Source: Treponema sp.
GTDB taxonomy: Bacteria > Spirochaetota > Spirochaetia > Treponematales > Treponemataceae
Length of the DNA stretch: 60,891 nt
Direction: 5' to 3'
NCBI GenBank assembly: GCA_016296575.1
Contig: JAEDJA010000013.1
Location: forward strand, 1-60,891
The position numbers and the translations under genes are program-made. The notes beneath the pieces were generated by a model. That model searched no databases. It saw only the letters and a list, made by a program, of their open reading frames with translations, and was not told where the DNA came from. Position 1 is the stretch's first letter, and the number at the start of each line of letters is the position of its first letter. Shown piece by piece: positions 38,568-45,843 of the stretch.

Positions 38568-38959
38568 TGGATTTTAAACAGAAGTTTTCTGACATTAAAG
38601 ATATTCTCACAGTTAAATTTGCCGATCTTCGGGATTTTATTAAAGAAAACAAAAAGATCAGCATGCTGGTGTTATCTTTAATTCTTGTAATTCTTTTGTG
38701 TATAGTCTTGATTTTTGTAGCAGCTGGAAGTGGAAAAAAGAAAGTTATACTTGATGATCCGCTTATACTTACATCAGATTTAATGGTTCCACCAAATCCT
38801 GCTAATCCAGATTCATTTCAGCTTTCCAGAACCACAAAAGATAAATGGGAAGTTGATGAAATTGAACCTTATTTTACAAAACCCTCTGAAAAGGAAACCC
38901 ATGACCTTTCAAAGGCAAATGACAAGCTAATTCGTGAACTATTGGAGGCAGCACCGTGA
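38567..38959 (+). CDS. Single-helix membrane protein, unknown function
   Basis: A 130-residue protein with a short charged cytoplasmic start, one strongly hydrophobic helix (about 33-55) and a roughly 75-residue extracytoplasmic tail that looks largely unfolded (Pro, Asp and Ser-rich). Start and stop overlap both neighbours (TAATG with smc, GTGA with the lipoprotein), so it is a tightly coupled operon member. A role linking the chromosome protein to the envelope would be speculation. No family recognised. Confidence 0.7.
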   Translation: MDFKQKFSDIKDILTVKFADLRDFIKENKKISMLVLSLILVILLCIVLIFVAAGSGKKKVILDDPLILTSDLMVPPNPANPDSFQLSRTTKDKWEVDEIEPYFTKPSEKETHDLSKANDKLIRELLEAAP

Positions 38960-40506
38960 AAAAATCATTTTTTGCAGCATTTTTATGCTTAGCACTGGTA
39001 TTCTCAGGATGTGCCTCTAAAGCTTCTGAAGAATTAAGCGACCAGATAGTTGATATTGCTGTAGATGAAGCTCAAAACACAACAGAAGAAATTTCTGAAG
39101 AATTAGCTTCAGAAGATGGTGAACTGACTTCAGAAGATGGTGAATTGACTTCAGAAGATGGTGAACTGACTTCAGAAGAATCCGAAGAAAACCAGATTGA
39201 AGCTGAAGAGGAAACAGAAGAGCTTCTTGACGAAACATCAGAAGAAGAACTGCTGGAAGAAATTGAAGAACCAATAGTCCGCGATGCACCAGTGGAAGAA
39301 GAACCTGAAGTTTCGGAAGAAATTGAAAATTTGCAGGAAGAGGATTCATCCACAATAGAATCTGTTGAAATTGAAGAACTGGAAATTATTCCTGAACCTC
39401 AAGAAAATGACGAGGAACCAGTTATTGAAGAAAATATTCTCTCCACTGACGATGTAATGGATGTGGAAGATGAAATTAGTGCTGTAATCGAAGAAACTGA
39501 AGAACCTGAAGAAGAAAATACTTCTGAAAATAGTGAAGAAACGGAAGAAACTGAAGAAACTGAAACTGAAGAAACTGAAACTGTAGAAAAAGAAATCATT
39601 CCTTCCCGTTCAGTAAAAATCAGAATTGGTGAATATCTGGATGTAGAATATCCTGGACGTGGCTGGATTTACATTGGTATTACAGATCTTTCAAAAAATG
39701 TAACCTACTTTGGCCGAAAGCTTGGTACAGAAAACACTAAATATACCTTCCTTGGTAAAAAAAGTGGTACTGTTATCCTGCATTTTTACAAAGAAGATGT
39801 TCTTACAGACACCTATATTGATGATTATCTTGAAGTGGAAATCGAAGCTGAAAAAACCACATCAAAAAATCATGTTACAGCACCAGCTTACAGTGAGGTA
39901 GTTCCGAAACCTGTTTCAAAAGCAACAAAAGAAAACACTTTACCAAATCAAAACTTTGATCAAAAAGACACAAAGACTGAAGCTGCCGAAGTAAAATCAC
40001 AGTCATCAGCTAAAGAAACAAAAATTGAAGCTCAGAATAGTAAAAAGGCTGAAACTGAAGCACCTGTTGAATCAAAAACTGAATCAACAGTACAGACAGT
40101 TGTAAAAAAGGCACCTGTTGAATCAAAAACTGAATCAACAGCACAGACAGTTGTAAAAAAAGCAGCTGTTCCACAGAAAAATGAAACTGCCGCCCTGGAA
40201 GAAAAGCTTGTTCCAGATCTTTCACCGGAAGAACTTCTTTCTGCCGCAAAAAATGATTACGAAAACAAAAATCTTGAATCTGCTCTTGAAAACGTAAAGG
40301 CATTTCTTCTTACCTCACCTTCCAATGCAGATGAAGGACTGTTTCTTCTTGGACAGATTTACGAAAGCAACGGACAAGTTAGGGACATCAAAAAAGCAGT
40401 TGAAGCCTATGAAAAGATTACATCTTCCTACCCTGCAAGCCAGCTCTGGGATGATGCAAAAAAACGTGCTGTATACTTAAAACGATTTTATATAAATATT
40501 AGATAA
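38956..40506 (+). CDS. Acidic repeat-containing lipoprotein with C-terminal TPR-like helices
   Basis: A 516-residue lipoprotein (lipobox VFSGC, Cys near residue 19) starting at GTG, which overlaps the previous stop. Residues 25-210 are extremely rich in Glu and carry three perfect-register copies of a seven-residue unit SEDGELT. A compact beta-rich domain follows (about 215-300; RSVKIRIGEYLDVEYPGRGW). A low-complexity Lys/Thr/Glu linker contains a 17-residue unit twice (APVESKTEST then VQTVVKK). The last 95 residues form TPR-like helices of the BamD/YfgC style (ALENVKAFLLTSP, AVEAYEKITSSYPAS). Probably a periplasm-facing scaffold; the function is not known. Confidence 0.75.
   Translation: MKKSFFAAFLCLALVFSGCASKASEELSDQIVDIAVDEAQNTTEEISEELASEDGELTSEDGELTSEDGELTSEESEENQIEAEEETEELLDETSEEELLEEIEEPIVRDAPVEEEPEVSEEIENLQEEDSSTIESVEIEELEIIPEPQENDEEPVIEENILSTDDVMDVEDEISAVIEETEEPEEENTSENSEETEETEETETEETETVEKEIIPSRSVKIRIGEYLDVEYPGRGWIYIGITDLSKNVTYFGRKLGTENTKYTFLGKKSGTVILHFYKEDVLTDTYIDDYLEVEIEAEKTTSKNHVTAPAYSEVVPKPVSKATKENTLPNQNFDQKDTKTEAAEVKSQSSAKETKIEAQNSKKAETEAPVESKTESTVQTVVKKAPVESKTESTAQTVVKKAAVPQKNETAALEEKLVPDLSPEELLSAAKNDYENKNLESALENVKAFLLTSPSNADEGLFLLGQIYESNGQVRDIKKAVEAYEKITSSYPASQLWDDAKKRAVYLKRFYINIR
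39109..39179 (+). repeat. 21-bp in-frame tandem repeat
   Basis: Three 21-base units (39109-39129, 39130-39150, 39151-39171) and an eight-base partial copy. The units differ at one position only (c/t). Because 21 is a multiple of three, copy-number change would lengthen or shorten the acidic SEDGELT region without breaking the frame. Confidence 0.9.
40060..40161 (+). repeat. 51-bp in-frame direct duplication
   Basis: Two adjacent 51-base units (40060-40110 and 40111-40161) that are almost identical encode a 17-residue unit twice in the linker of the same lipoprotein. The duplication looks recent because synonymous positions are conserved too. Confidence 0.85.
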
Positions 40507-40520
40507 AAAGAGGTTTTAAA

Positions 40521-41234
40521 ATGACAAAAATTAAGATGCTGATTGCTGCTTTTGCAGTTATTGCCCTTACTGGTTGTACAATTACAAAGGAAGCCGAAGA
40601 AAAAGTAAAAACAATTTCAGTTTCCGGATCAGGTTCAGTTCAGGTAAATCCAGACCAGCTTTCACTGACCTTCCAGGTTAAGACCAGAGAATGGAATGTA
40701 AACGATGCTGTAACAAAAAATGCTCAGATTTCAGAAAAAGTAATTGAAACTGTAAAAGAAACAGGTATAGATTCAAAAGACATTGCAACATACGACTATC
40801 GTATTACCCAGGAAACAGATGTTGTAAACGGACGTGAATATCCTGGAAGATACACTGTATTGAACAGCATCCGTATTCTTGTACGTAACACAGAAAATGC
40901 AGGAGCAGTAATTGATGGAGCAGTAAGAAGCGGTGCAAACGGACTTACAGGATTTGAATATCTTGTTGGCGATACAAGTGCAGCCCTCCGCCAGGCTAGA
41001 ACTCTTGCAGTTCAGAATGCTCAGGATGCAGCAGCTCTTCTTGCAGGTGCATCAGGAACAAAAGTTGCAGATGTTCTTGAAATTTCTGAAGGAAATTCTT
41101 ACACTTCTCGAAATTCAAATAATATGCTTATGAAAGCACAAACTGTTTTTGCTGATTCATCTGCAATTACACCAATTGAAACAGGTACAGTAACTGTTAC
41201 TGCCAGTGTTAATATCACTTACAGTCTTCAGTAA
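40521..41234 (+). CDS. SIMPL-domain (DUF541) lipoprotein
   Basis: A 237-residue lipoprotein (lipobox ALTGC, Cys near 19). The body is a SIMPL/DUF541 domain, seen in VSGSGSVQVNPDQLSLTFQV at the start and the repeated amphipathic helices with AVQNAQDAAALLAGASG near the end. Family members are periplasmic or surface proteins, one being Brucella BP26; biochemical function is unclear. AGAGG precedes the ATG, 14 bases after the previous gene. It is followed after 33 bases by serS, with which it shares the operon. Confidence 0.88.
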   Translation: MTKIKMLIAAFAVIALTGCTITKEAEEKVKTISVSGSGSVQVNPDQLSLTFQVKTREWNVNDAVTKNAQISEKVIETVKETGIDSKDIATYDYRITQETDVVNGREYPGRYTVLNSIRILVRNTENAGAVIDGAVRSGANGLTGFEYLVGDTSAALRQARTLAVQNAQDAAALLAGASGTKVADVLEISEGNSYTSRNSNNMLMKAQTVFADSSAITPIETGTVTVTASVNITYSLQ

Positions 41235-41267
41235 AAAATATAGTAACTTTTATATAAGGAACATATA

Positions 41268-42545
41268 ATGCTTGATTACAAATTTATCAAAGACAATCTT
41301 GAAGCAGTAAAAGAAAACATCGCAAACCGCAACATGACAGCTGATGCTGATGCAGTTGTAAAATTCTACGATGCACGTACAGAACTGGTAACAAAGCTCC
41401 AGGCTCTTCAGCAGAAACGCAACGAAAATGCCGCTGCCATGAAACAGAAACTGGACAACGAAACTCGTGCCAAATTAATTGAAGCTGGAAAATCACTTAA
41501 GGAAGAAATTGCCGGTGTTGAAGCTGAGCTTAAAGAAGTTGAAGAAAAACTTGATGAAGCAGCCCGCCAGATTCCTAACATGGTTCATCCGGACACTCCA
41601 ATTGGAAAGCTTGATACAGAAAACCTTGAAGTAAAAAAAGTTGGTACTCCACGTAAATTCGAATTTGAACCAAAAGATCACGTAGCTCTTGGCGAAAGTC
41701 TTGATATCATTGATTTCGACCGCGGAACAAAAGTTTCTGGTCCAAAATTCTATTATCTGAAAAATGAAGCTGTTTTCCTTGAACAGGCCCTTATTATGTA
41801 TGCTTTGAACACTCTTCGCAAGCATGGATTTGAAATGTTCATTACTCCTGACGTTGCTAAAGAAGAAGTTCTCAAAGGAATTGGTTTTAATCCACGTGGA
41901 AACGAATCAAACGTATACGCAATTGAAGAAGAAGGAACTTGTCTGGTTGCTACAGCCGAAATTACACTTGGTGGTTACCACTCAGGTGAAATCCTTGATA
42001 AAGCAAAGCTTCCCCTTCTTTACGGAGGACTTTCACACTGTTTCCGTCGCGAAGCCGGTGCTGCAGGCCAGTTCTCAAAAGGTCTTTACCGCGTTCACCA
42101 GTTCGACAAGGTAGAAATGTTTGCTTATGCTACTCCAGAACAGTCTGATGCAATTCACGAGAAGCTTCGTCTTATTGAAGAAGAAATTTTTGAAGGACTT
42201 GGTCTTCCTTTCCATGTTGTAGATACATGTACTGGTGATCTTGGTGCTCCAGCTTACCGCAAATGGGACCTTGAAGCATGGATGCCAGGACGCAACGGTG
42301 GTGAATATGGAGAAGTTACTTCAACTTCAAACTGTACAGATTATCAGGCACGTCGTCTGAACATTAAATACAAGGATGATGACGGAAAGAACAAATATGT
42401 TCACACTTTGAACGGTACAGCCATCGCCGTTGGACGCGCAATGCTTGCAATTCTTGAAAACTATCAGAATGAAGACGGTAGTGTTACAATTCCTCCAGTA
42501 CTTGTACCATTGTGTGGCTTCGACAAAATGATGCCTAAAAAATAA
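41268..42545 (+). CDS. serS: Seryl-tRNA synthetase
   Basis: Class II aminoacyl-tRNA synthetase. The N-terminal coiled-coil arm that holds the tRNA-Ser variable loop spans about residues 25-100. Motif 2 is CFRREAGAAG, and motif 3 is LNGTAIAVGRAMLAILE; TSTSNCTDYQARRLNI is the serine/ATP pocket. The 425-residue length is normal. An AAGGA site precedes the ATG. It sits between envelope genes in the smc operon, an unusual neighbourhood for a synthetase but not informative about function. Confidence 0.97.
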   Translation: MLDYKFIKDNLEAVKENIANRNMTADADAVVKFYDARTELVTKLQALQQKRNENAAAMKQKLDNETRAKLIEAGKSLKEEIAGVEAELKEVEEKLDEAARQIPNMVHPDTPIGKLDTENLEVKKVGTPRKFEFEPKDHVALGESLDIIDFDRGTKVSGPKFYYLKNEAVFLEQALIMYALNTLRKHGFEMFITPDVAKEEVLKGIGFNPRGNESNVYAIEEEGTCLVATAEITLGGYHSGEILDKAKLPLLYGGLSHCFRREAGAAGQFSKGLYRVHQFDKVEMFAYATPEQSDAIHEKLRLIEEEIFEGLGLPFHVVDTCTGDLGAPAYRKWDLEAWMPGRNGGEYGEVTSTSNCTDYQARRLNIKYKDDDGKNKYVHTLNGTAIAVGRAMLAILENYQNEDGSVTIPPVLVPLCGFDKMMPKK

Positions 42546-42559
42546 TTTTCGGAGGCAGA

Positions 42560-43678
42560 ATGATTACACCTGATTACTCAAAGCAGATTTACTTTATCCT
42601 TTTATTCCTTTCTGTCATTGTAGCTGGTTTTGTAATGAAAGCATTGGGAGAAGTAATTCTGCCAGTTATCTTTGCAAGTATGCTCTCTTTTTCATTTCTG
42701 CCTCTTGTAAAAAAAATGAATGCAAAGGCTCATATTCCGTGGGCTTTGTGTTCTATTCTTGTTACACTCCTGGAAATCCTTATAATTCTTGGAGTTTCAG
42801 GAGTTCTTGTAACAAGTCTTTCTACCATTGCAAGCCAGTATCCAAACTACGAAAGAAAATTCCAGAATATTTACCAGCTGGTTGCAGAAAATTTTGATCT
42901 TGAGTTTGACAATTCAAAGAATTTTATTCAGAACATCTGGAGTTCCTTGAAAATCCGTGAATTTGTACAGAAGCTTGCCCTATCAATTTCAACAGGTATT
43001 GTATCAGGCGGAAAAAGTATCTTCCTTGTATTCTTTTTGCAAGTTTTTCTTCTTATTGAAATGCGTGGAACTCGGAAAAAGATGAATTCTGCCTTTACCG
43101 GTAAAGCAAAAGACCGTGTAATCAGAATTTCAACTAATATTATGCAGGAAGTAGTTCGCTTTCTTTCAATCAAGTTTTTTATTTCACTTGGAACCGGTAT
43201 TCTTGTTGGACTTGGTACCTGGACTTTAGGTGTAGATTTTCCTATTGTATGGGGCTTTGTTGCCTTCCTCATGAACTTTATTCCAACCTTTGGTTCTATT
43301 ATTTCAACAATATTTACTACTCTTTTTACACTTTTGCAGTTTTACCCAAGCATCTGGCAGACGGTTGCTGTATTCATTCTTATGCTGCTTGCTAATTTTA
43401 GTCTTGGAAATATTCTTGAACCTAGAATTGAAGGAAAACATCTTGGACTTTCACCTTTTGTTATCCTTGTAAGTCTCTCTTTATTCGGCTGGATATGGGG
43501 ATTTATTGGTATGCTTCTTGCTGTTCCAATGATGGTAATTGTAAAAATTCTTTGTGAAAATATACCTTACCTTAGAGCTTATGCAGTACTTCTTGGAAAT
43601 CCGGATCCCGAAACAGATTCAAAAGAAAAGTCAGATGAAAAATCAGAGCAGCCTTTAAAACCTGTTAACCAAGAATAA
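42560..43678 (+). CDS. AI-2E-family transporter (PerM-like)
   Basis: A 372-residue membrane protein with about eight hydrophobic helices in the AI-2E exporter pattern: a first pair near 12-45, one near 65-90, then a cluster after residue 150. The conserved tail region NFIPTFGSIISTI and LEPRIEGKHLGLSPFVILVSL is typical. Relatives include exporters of autoinducer-2 and sodium/proton antiporters, so substrate cannot be given. CGGAGG precedes the ATG. The hydrophilic C-terminal tail overlaps the tail of the convergent PilZ-like gene by 14 bases. Confidence 0.88.
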   Translation: MITPDYSKQIYFILLFLSVIVAGFVMKALGEVILPVIFASMLSFSFLPLVKKMNAKAHIPWALCSILVTLLEILIILGVSGVLVTSLSTIASQYPNYERKFQNIYQLVAENFDLEFDNSKNFIQNIWSSLKIREFVQKLALSISTGIVSGGKSIFLVFFLQVFLLIEMRGTRKKMNSAFTGKAKDRVIRISTNIMQEVVRFLSIKFFISLGTGILVGLGTWTLGVDFPIVWGFVAFLMNFIPTFGSIISTIFTTLFTLLQFYPSIWQTVAVFILMLLANFSLGNILEPRIEGKHLGLSPFVILVSLSLFGWIWGFIGMLLAVPMMVIVKILCENIPYLRAYAVLLGNPDPETDSKEKSDEKSEQPLKPVNQE

Positions 43679-44594
43679 GACTGGTTGCCTTTTCGTAAAG
43701 GAATCTTATATCTTCCTGCTGAATTGTGGTATAAACAAGATCAGCACAATATTTTGAAGAAGCTACATCTGTGTAAATCTTATTGATTTTTGATGTTACA
43801 AAAATATCTCTTGTAGGCAAAGGTCCGTTCTTTAATTTCCAAGAAAACTTCAGGGCATATTCGGCACCTGAAACAAGGTTGAAATTCTTAGCTTCAGTAC
43901 CAAGAACAATTCTTTCATGATCAACATAAAGAATGGAAAGGGGTTTCATGCGGTCTTCTACAGCTTCAAAACCTTTTTCTTCTTCATAAGTAAGATAATT
44001 GCAGACTGGAATTAAGTGAACACCATTCCCAATATTCTTTTCCACTTTAGCCTGTTCAACAAACATTTCAAGATAGGATTTAGCCTTTTTCTGATTTTCC
44101 AGTGGGATTGAACTCCAGGCCGGTTTTGAAAACAAAGTAGAAAGCTTCCAAGGCACAAAGCTCACATTAATATCACTTTGAGTTCGGCATTCAAAATAAA
44201 GATTACCGGAAAAATCATAACGATCAGCTTCAGTTTTATCCTGAATACGGCCAATATTTTCCGGAATATAAATTACAAGAGAGTCATTAATTTCATCAAC
44301 TTTGGAAGTAAAATAAAGGCCTACACGGTTAAAATAAAATTCAACTTTAACAAGCCGGCCTGCAAAACTTTTTACGGCAGAACCTGTATTTTCAAGAACG
44401 ATTTTTCCGCCCTTTTCAACCTTTATCTGTTCACCTTTAACAGCAACAGGAAAAACAGCAGAACTTAAAGGATGCACTTCACCATCAAGACCAATATCTT
44501 TATCTAGGGGAGTTAGAGTTACAGGTACATTTGCATCAGTTAAATACTGCAAAACCAATTCTCGTTCAATGCCTGAAAGTATTTTGTTATCCAT
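43665..44594 (-). CDS. PilZ-like c-di-GMP-type protein (tentative)
   Basis: About 309 residues, with no membrane segment. Two beta-rich halves are visible (roughly 1-125 and 135-300). The arrangement of a PilZN-like first half and a second half beginning near EADRYDFSGNLYFEC is like spirochaete two-domain PilZ proteins. The full RxxxR and D/NxSxxG c-di-GMP-binding motifs are not seen, so binding is uncertain. The frame has an ATG at 44609, but GGGAGGA (44601-44607) sits correctly for the ATG at 44594, so that is the start. A hairpin plus T-run (44610-44651) lies just upstream and may control expression. An EAL phosphodiesterase is encoded 4 kb away. Confidence 0.5.
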   Translation of the reverse strand: MDNKILSGIERELVLQYLTDANVPVTLTPLDKDIGLDGEVHPLSSAVFPVAVKGEQIKVEKGGKIVLENTGSAVKSFAGRLVKVEFYFNRVGLYFTSKVDEINDSLVIYIPENIGRIQDKTEADRYDFSGNLYFECRTQSDINVSFVPWKLSTLFSKPAWSSIPLENQKKAKSYLEMFVEQAKVEKNIGNGVHLIPVCNYLTYEEEKGFEAVEDRMKPLSILYVDHERIVLGTEAKNFNLVSGAEYALKFSWKLKNGPLPTRDIFVTSKINKIYTDVASSKYCADLVYTTIQQEDIRFLYEKATSLILG

Positions 44595-44609
44595 AAAAAA
44601 TCCTCCCAT

Positions 44610-44651
44610 AAAAAGTCAAGTAGATTGTTTCAACAATCGATTTGACTTTTT
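44610..44651 (-). terminator. Strong two-part hairpin with T-run (terminator or attenuator)
   Basis: A near-perfect palindrome: outer 10-bp stem AAAAAGTCAA with TTGACTTTTT, a 3-base internal mismatch, then a 7-bp stem GATTGTT with AACAATC. On the minus strand it ends in TTTTT. It follows the 197-residue lipoprotein gene and ends only a few bases before the GGGAGGA site of the PilZ-like gene. It could end the rnhB-lipoprotein transcript or act as an attenuator of the downstream gene. It is nearly symmetric, so it may also stop plus-strand transcripts arriving from the convergent genes. Confidence 0.8.
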
Positions 44652-44674
44652 ACGCTGTTCCGTATGATATTATT

Positions 44675-45268
44675 CTAACTGTGAGCCACTTCAAAAACAA
44701 GCATTTTTTCTTTATTAAACACCAGCTTTACATCAAAAGACTGTTTTTTTGCATTATAAAATCGCACCGGAAGTTCACAAAAATTATCATGCCAGTAACC
44801 TTCCCCAAGCACAAAAGATGTGAATTCTGTAAAACCAGCTTCAGAAACATCATATTTTAAAAGCACAAGAGACCACAAATTTTCCGTGCAGAAAAATTCA
44901 AGTGATTTTTCATAATCAAGGGAAGTAAGGCTTGTACAAAAATTATTTATGACAGCAAGCTCTTCTTTTGAAAGCATGGATACATCAAGAGAAGAAAAAT
45001 CAGAAATTTTTGGATAAACCTTTTCGCTTACAGAAAGTGCTTTAAGACTTTCGGAATTTACCAGAGTTCCGTTTGTAAAATTTTCATTTTTTCGGATATT
45101 GTTTGTAAGAAGATTTTCCTCTCCACTTTTTGTCCAAAGAACTTTTTCACCTTTTTCCGAAATCTGATTTTTTAAAGTAAGAACTGAATCATTAGTATTT
45201 TCCAAAGTCTTTTTGTTTGAACATGAGAACAAAAGGAATAATGAAAAAATGAAAAGCAGCTTCTTCAT
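44675..45268 (-). CDS. Lipoprotein of unknown function
   Basis: A 197-residue lipoprotein with lipobox LLFSC (Cys near 16). The first 60 residues after it look flexible. The C-terminal 110 residues form a compact alpha/beta region: ELAVINNFCTSLTSLDYEKSLEF then WHDNFCELPVRFYNAKKQSFDVKLVF. That pattern recalls an NTF2-like or nuclear-transport-like fold, but I would not assign it. It starts 2 bases after rnhB and ends before the hairpin at 44610-44651. Confidence 0.72.
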   Translation of the reverse strand: MKKLLFIFSLFLLFSCSNKKTLENTNDSVLTLKNQISEKGEKVLWTKSGEENLLTNNIRKNENFTNGTLVNSESLKALSVSEKVYPKISDFSSLDVSMLSKEELAVINNFCTSLTSLDYEKSLEFFCTENLWSLVLLKYDVSEAGFTEFTSFVLGEGYWHDNFCELPVRFYNAKKQSFDVKLVFNKEKMLVFEVAHS

Positions 45269-45270
45269 AG

Positions 45271-45843
45271 TTATTTCACCGTAAAAGAAAGTCGCTGTAT
45301 TGGAGAAGGACCAATATTTTTACACACTTCCCTATGCATTTTAGTCGGATAGCCTTTATGTTTTTTGTAACCGTATTCAGGATATACATTATCGTAGTCA
45401 ATCATTATTCTATCCCGCATATTTTTTGCAAGAATACTTGCTGCCATAACACAAGGATAATTTCCATCGGCCTTTGGTTCTGCCCTGCATTCAATTGGAA
45501 CATCAGGAATAAAAGTTCCGTCAGCAATTCCAAAAAAATCCTTTTCATTTAAGTCCAAAAATTCAGGAAATCTATTTTTCATATCCTCAAATGCAAGAGC
45601 CATAGCTTTTAAGCTTGCCTGAAGAATATTAATCCGGTCAATTTCATCATGTTCTACTCTGGCTGTTCCCCATAAAGCTTTTTCTTTTATAACTATTTCT
45701 GCAGCTAAACGTCGTTTTTCACTAAGTTTTTTTGAATCATTAAGAAGATCAACTGGAAAATCTGGTGGAAGTATTACACAGGCAGCGGTAACTGGACCGG
45801 CCAATGGTCCACGTCCGGCTTCATCAAATCCGCACAGAATCAT
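45271..45843 (-). CDS. rnhB: Ribonuclease HII
   Basis: Removes ribonucleotides from DNA and RNA from RNA-DNA hybrids. The signature FDEAGRGPLAGPV carries the metal ligands Asp7 and Glu8; further acidic residues are in LNDSKKLSEKRR and AEPKADGNYPCVMAASILAKN. The C-terminal YPEYGYKKHKGYPTKMH is typical. At 190 residues it is a compact member of the family. The gene begins directly after the stop of the beta-helix protein gene, in the same minus-strand operon. Confidence 0.95.
   Translation of the reverse strand: MILCGFDEAGRGPLAGPVTAACVILPPDFPVDLLNDSKKLSEKRRLAAEIVIKEKALWGTARVEHDEIDRINILQASLKAMALAFEDMKNRFPEFLDLNEKDFFGIADGTFIPDVPIECRAEPKADGNYPCVMAASILAKNMRDRIMIDYDNVYPEYGYKKHKGYPTKMHREVCKNIGPSPIQRLSFTVK

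Noticed and set aside
39072..39599. Long Ser-rich open frames on the minus strand opposite the acidic lipoprotein.
   Set aside because: They are the complement of Glu codons (GAA/TTC, TCT/AGA bias) in the real gene and have no ribosome site.
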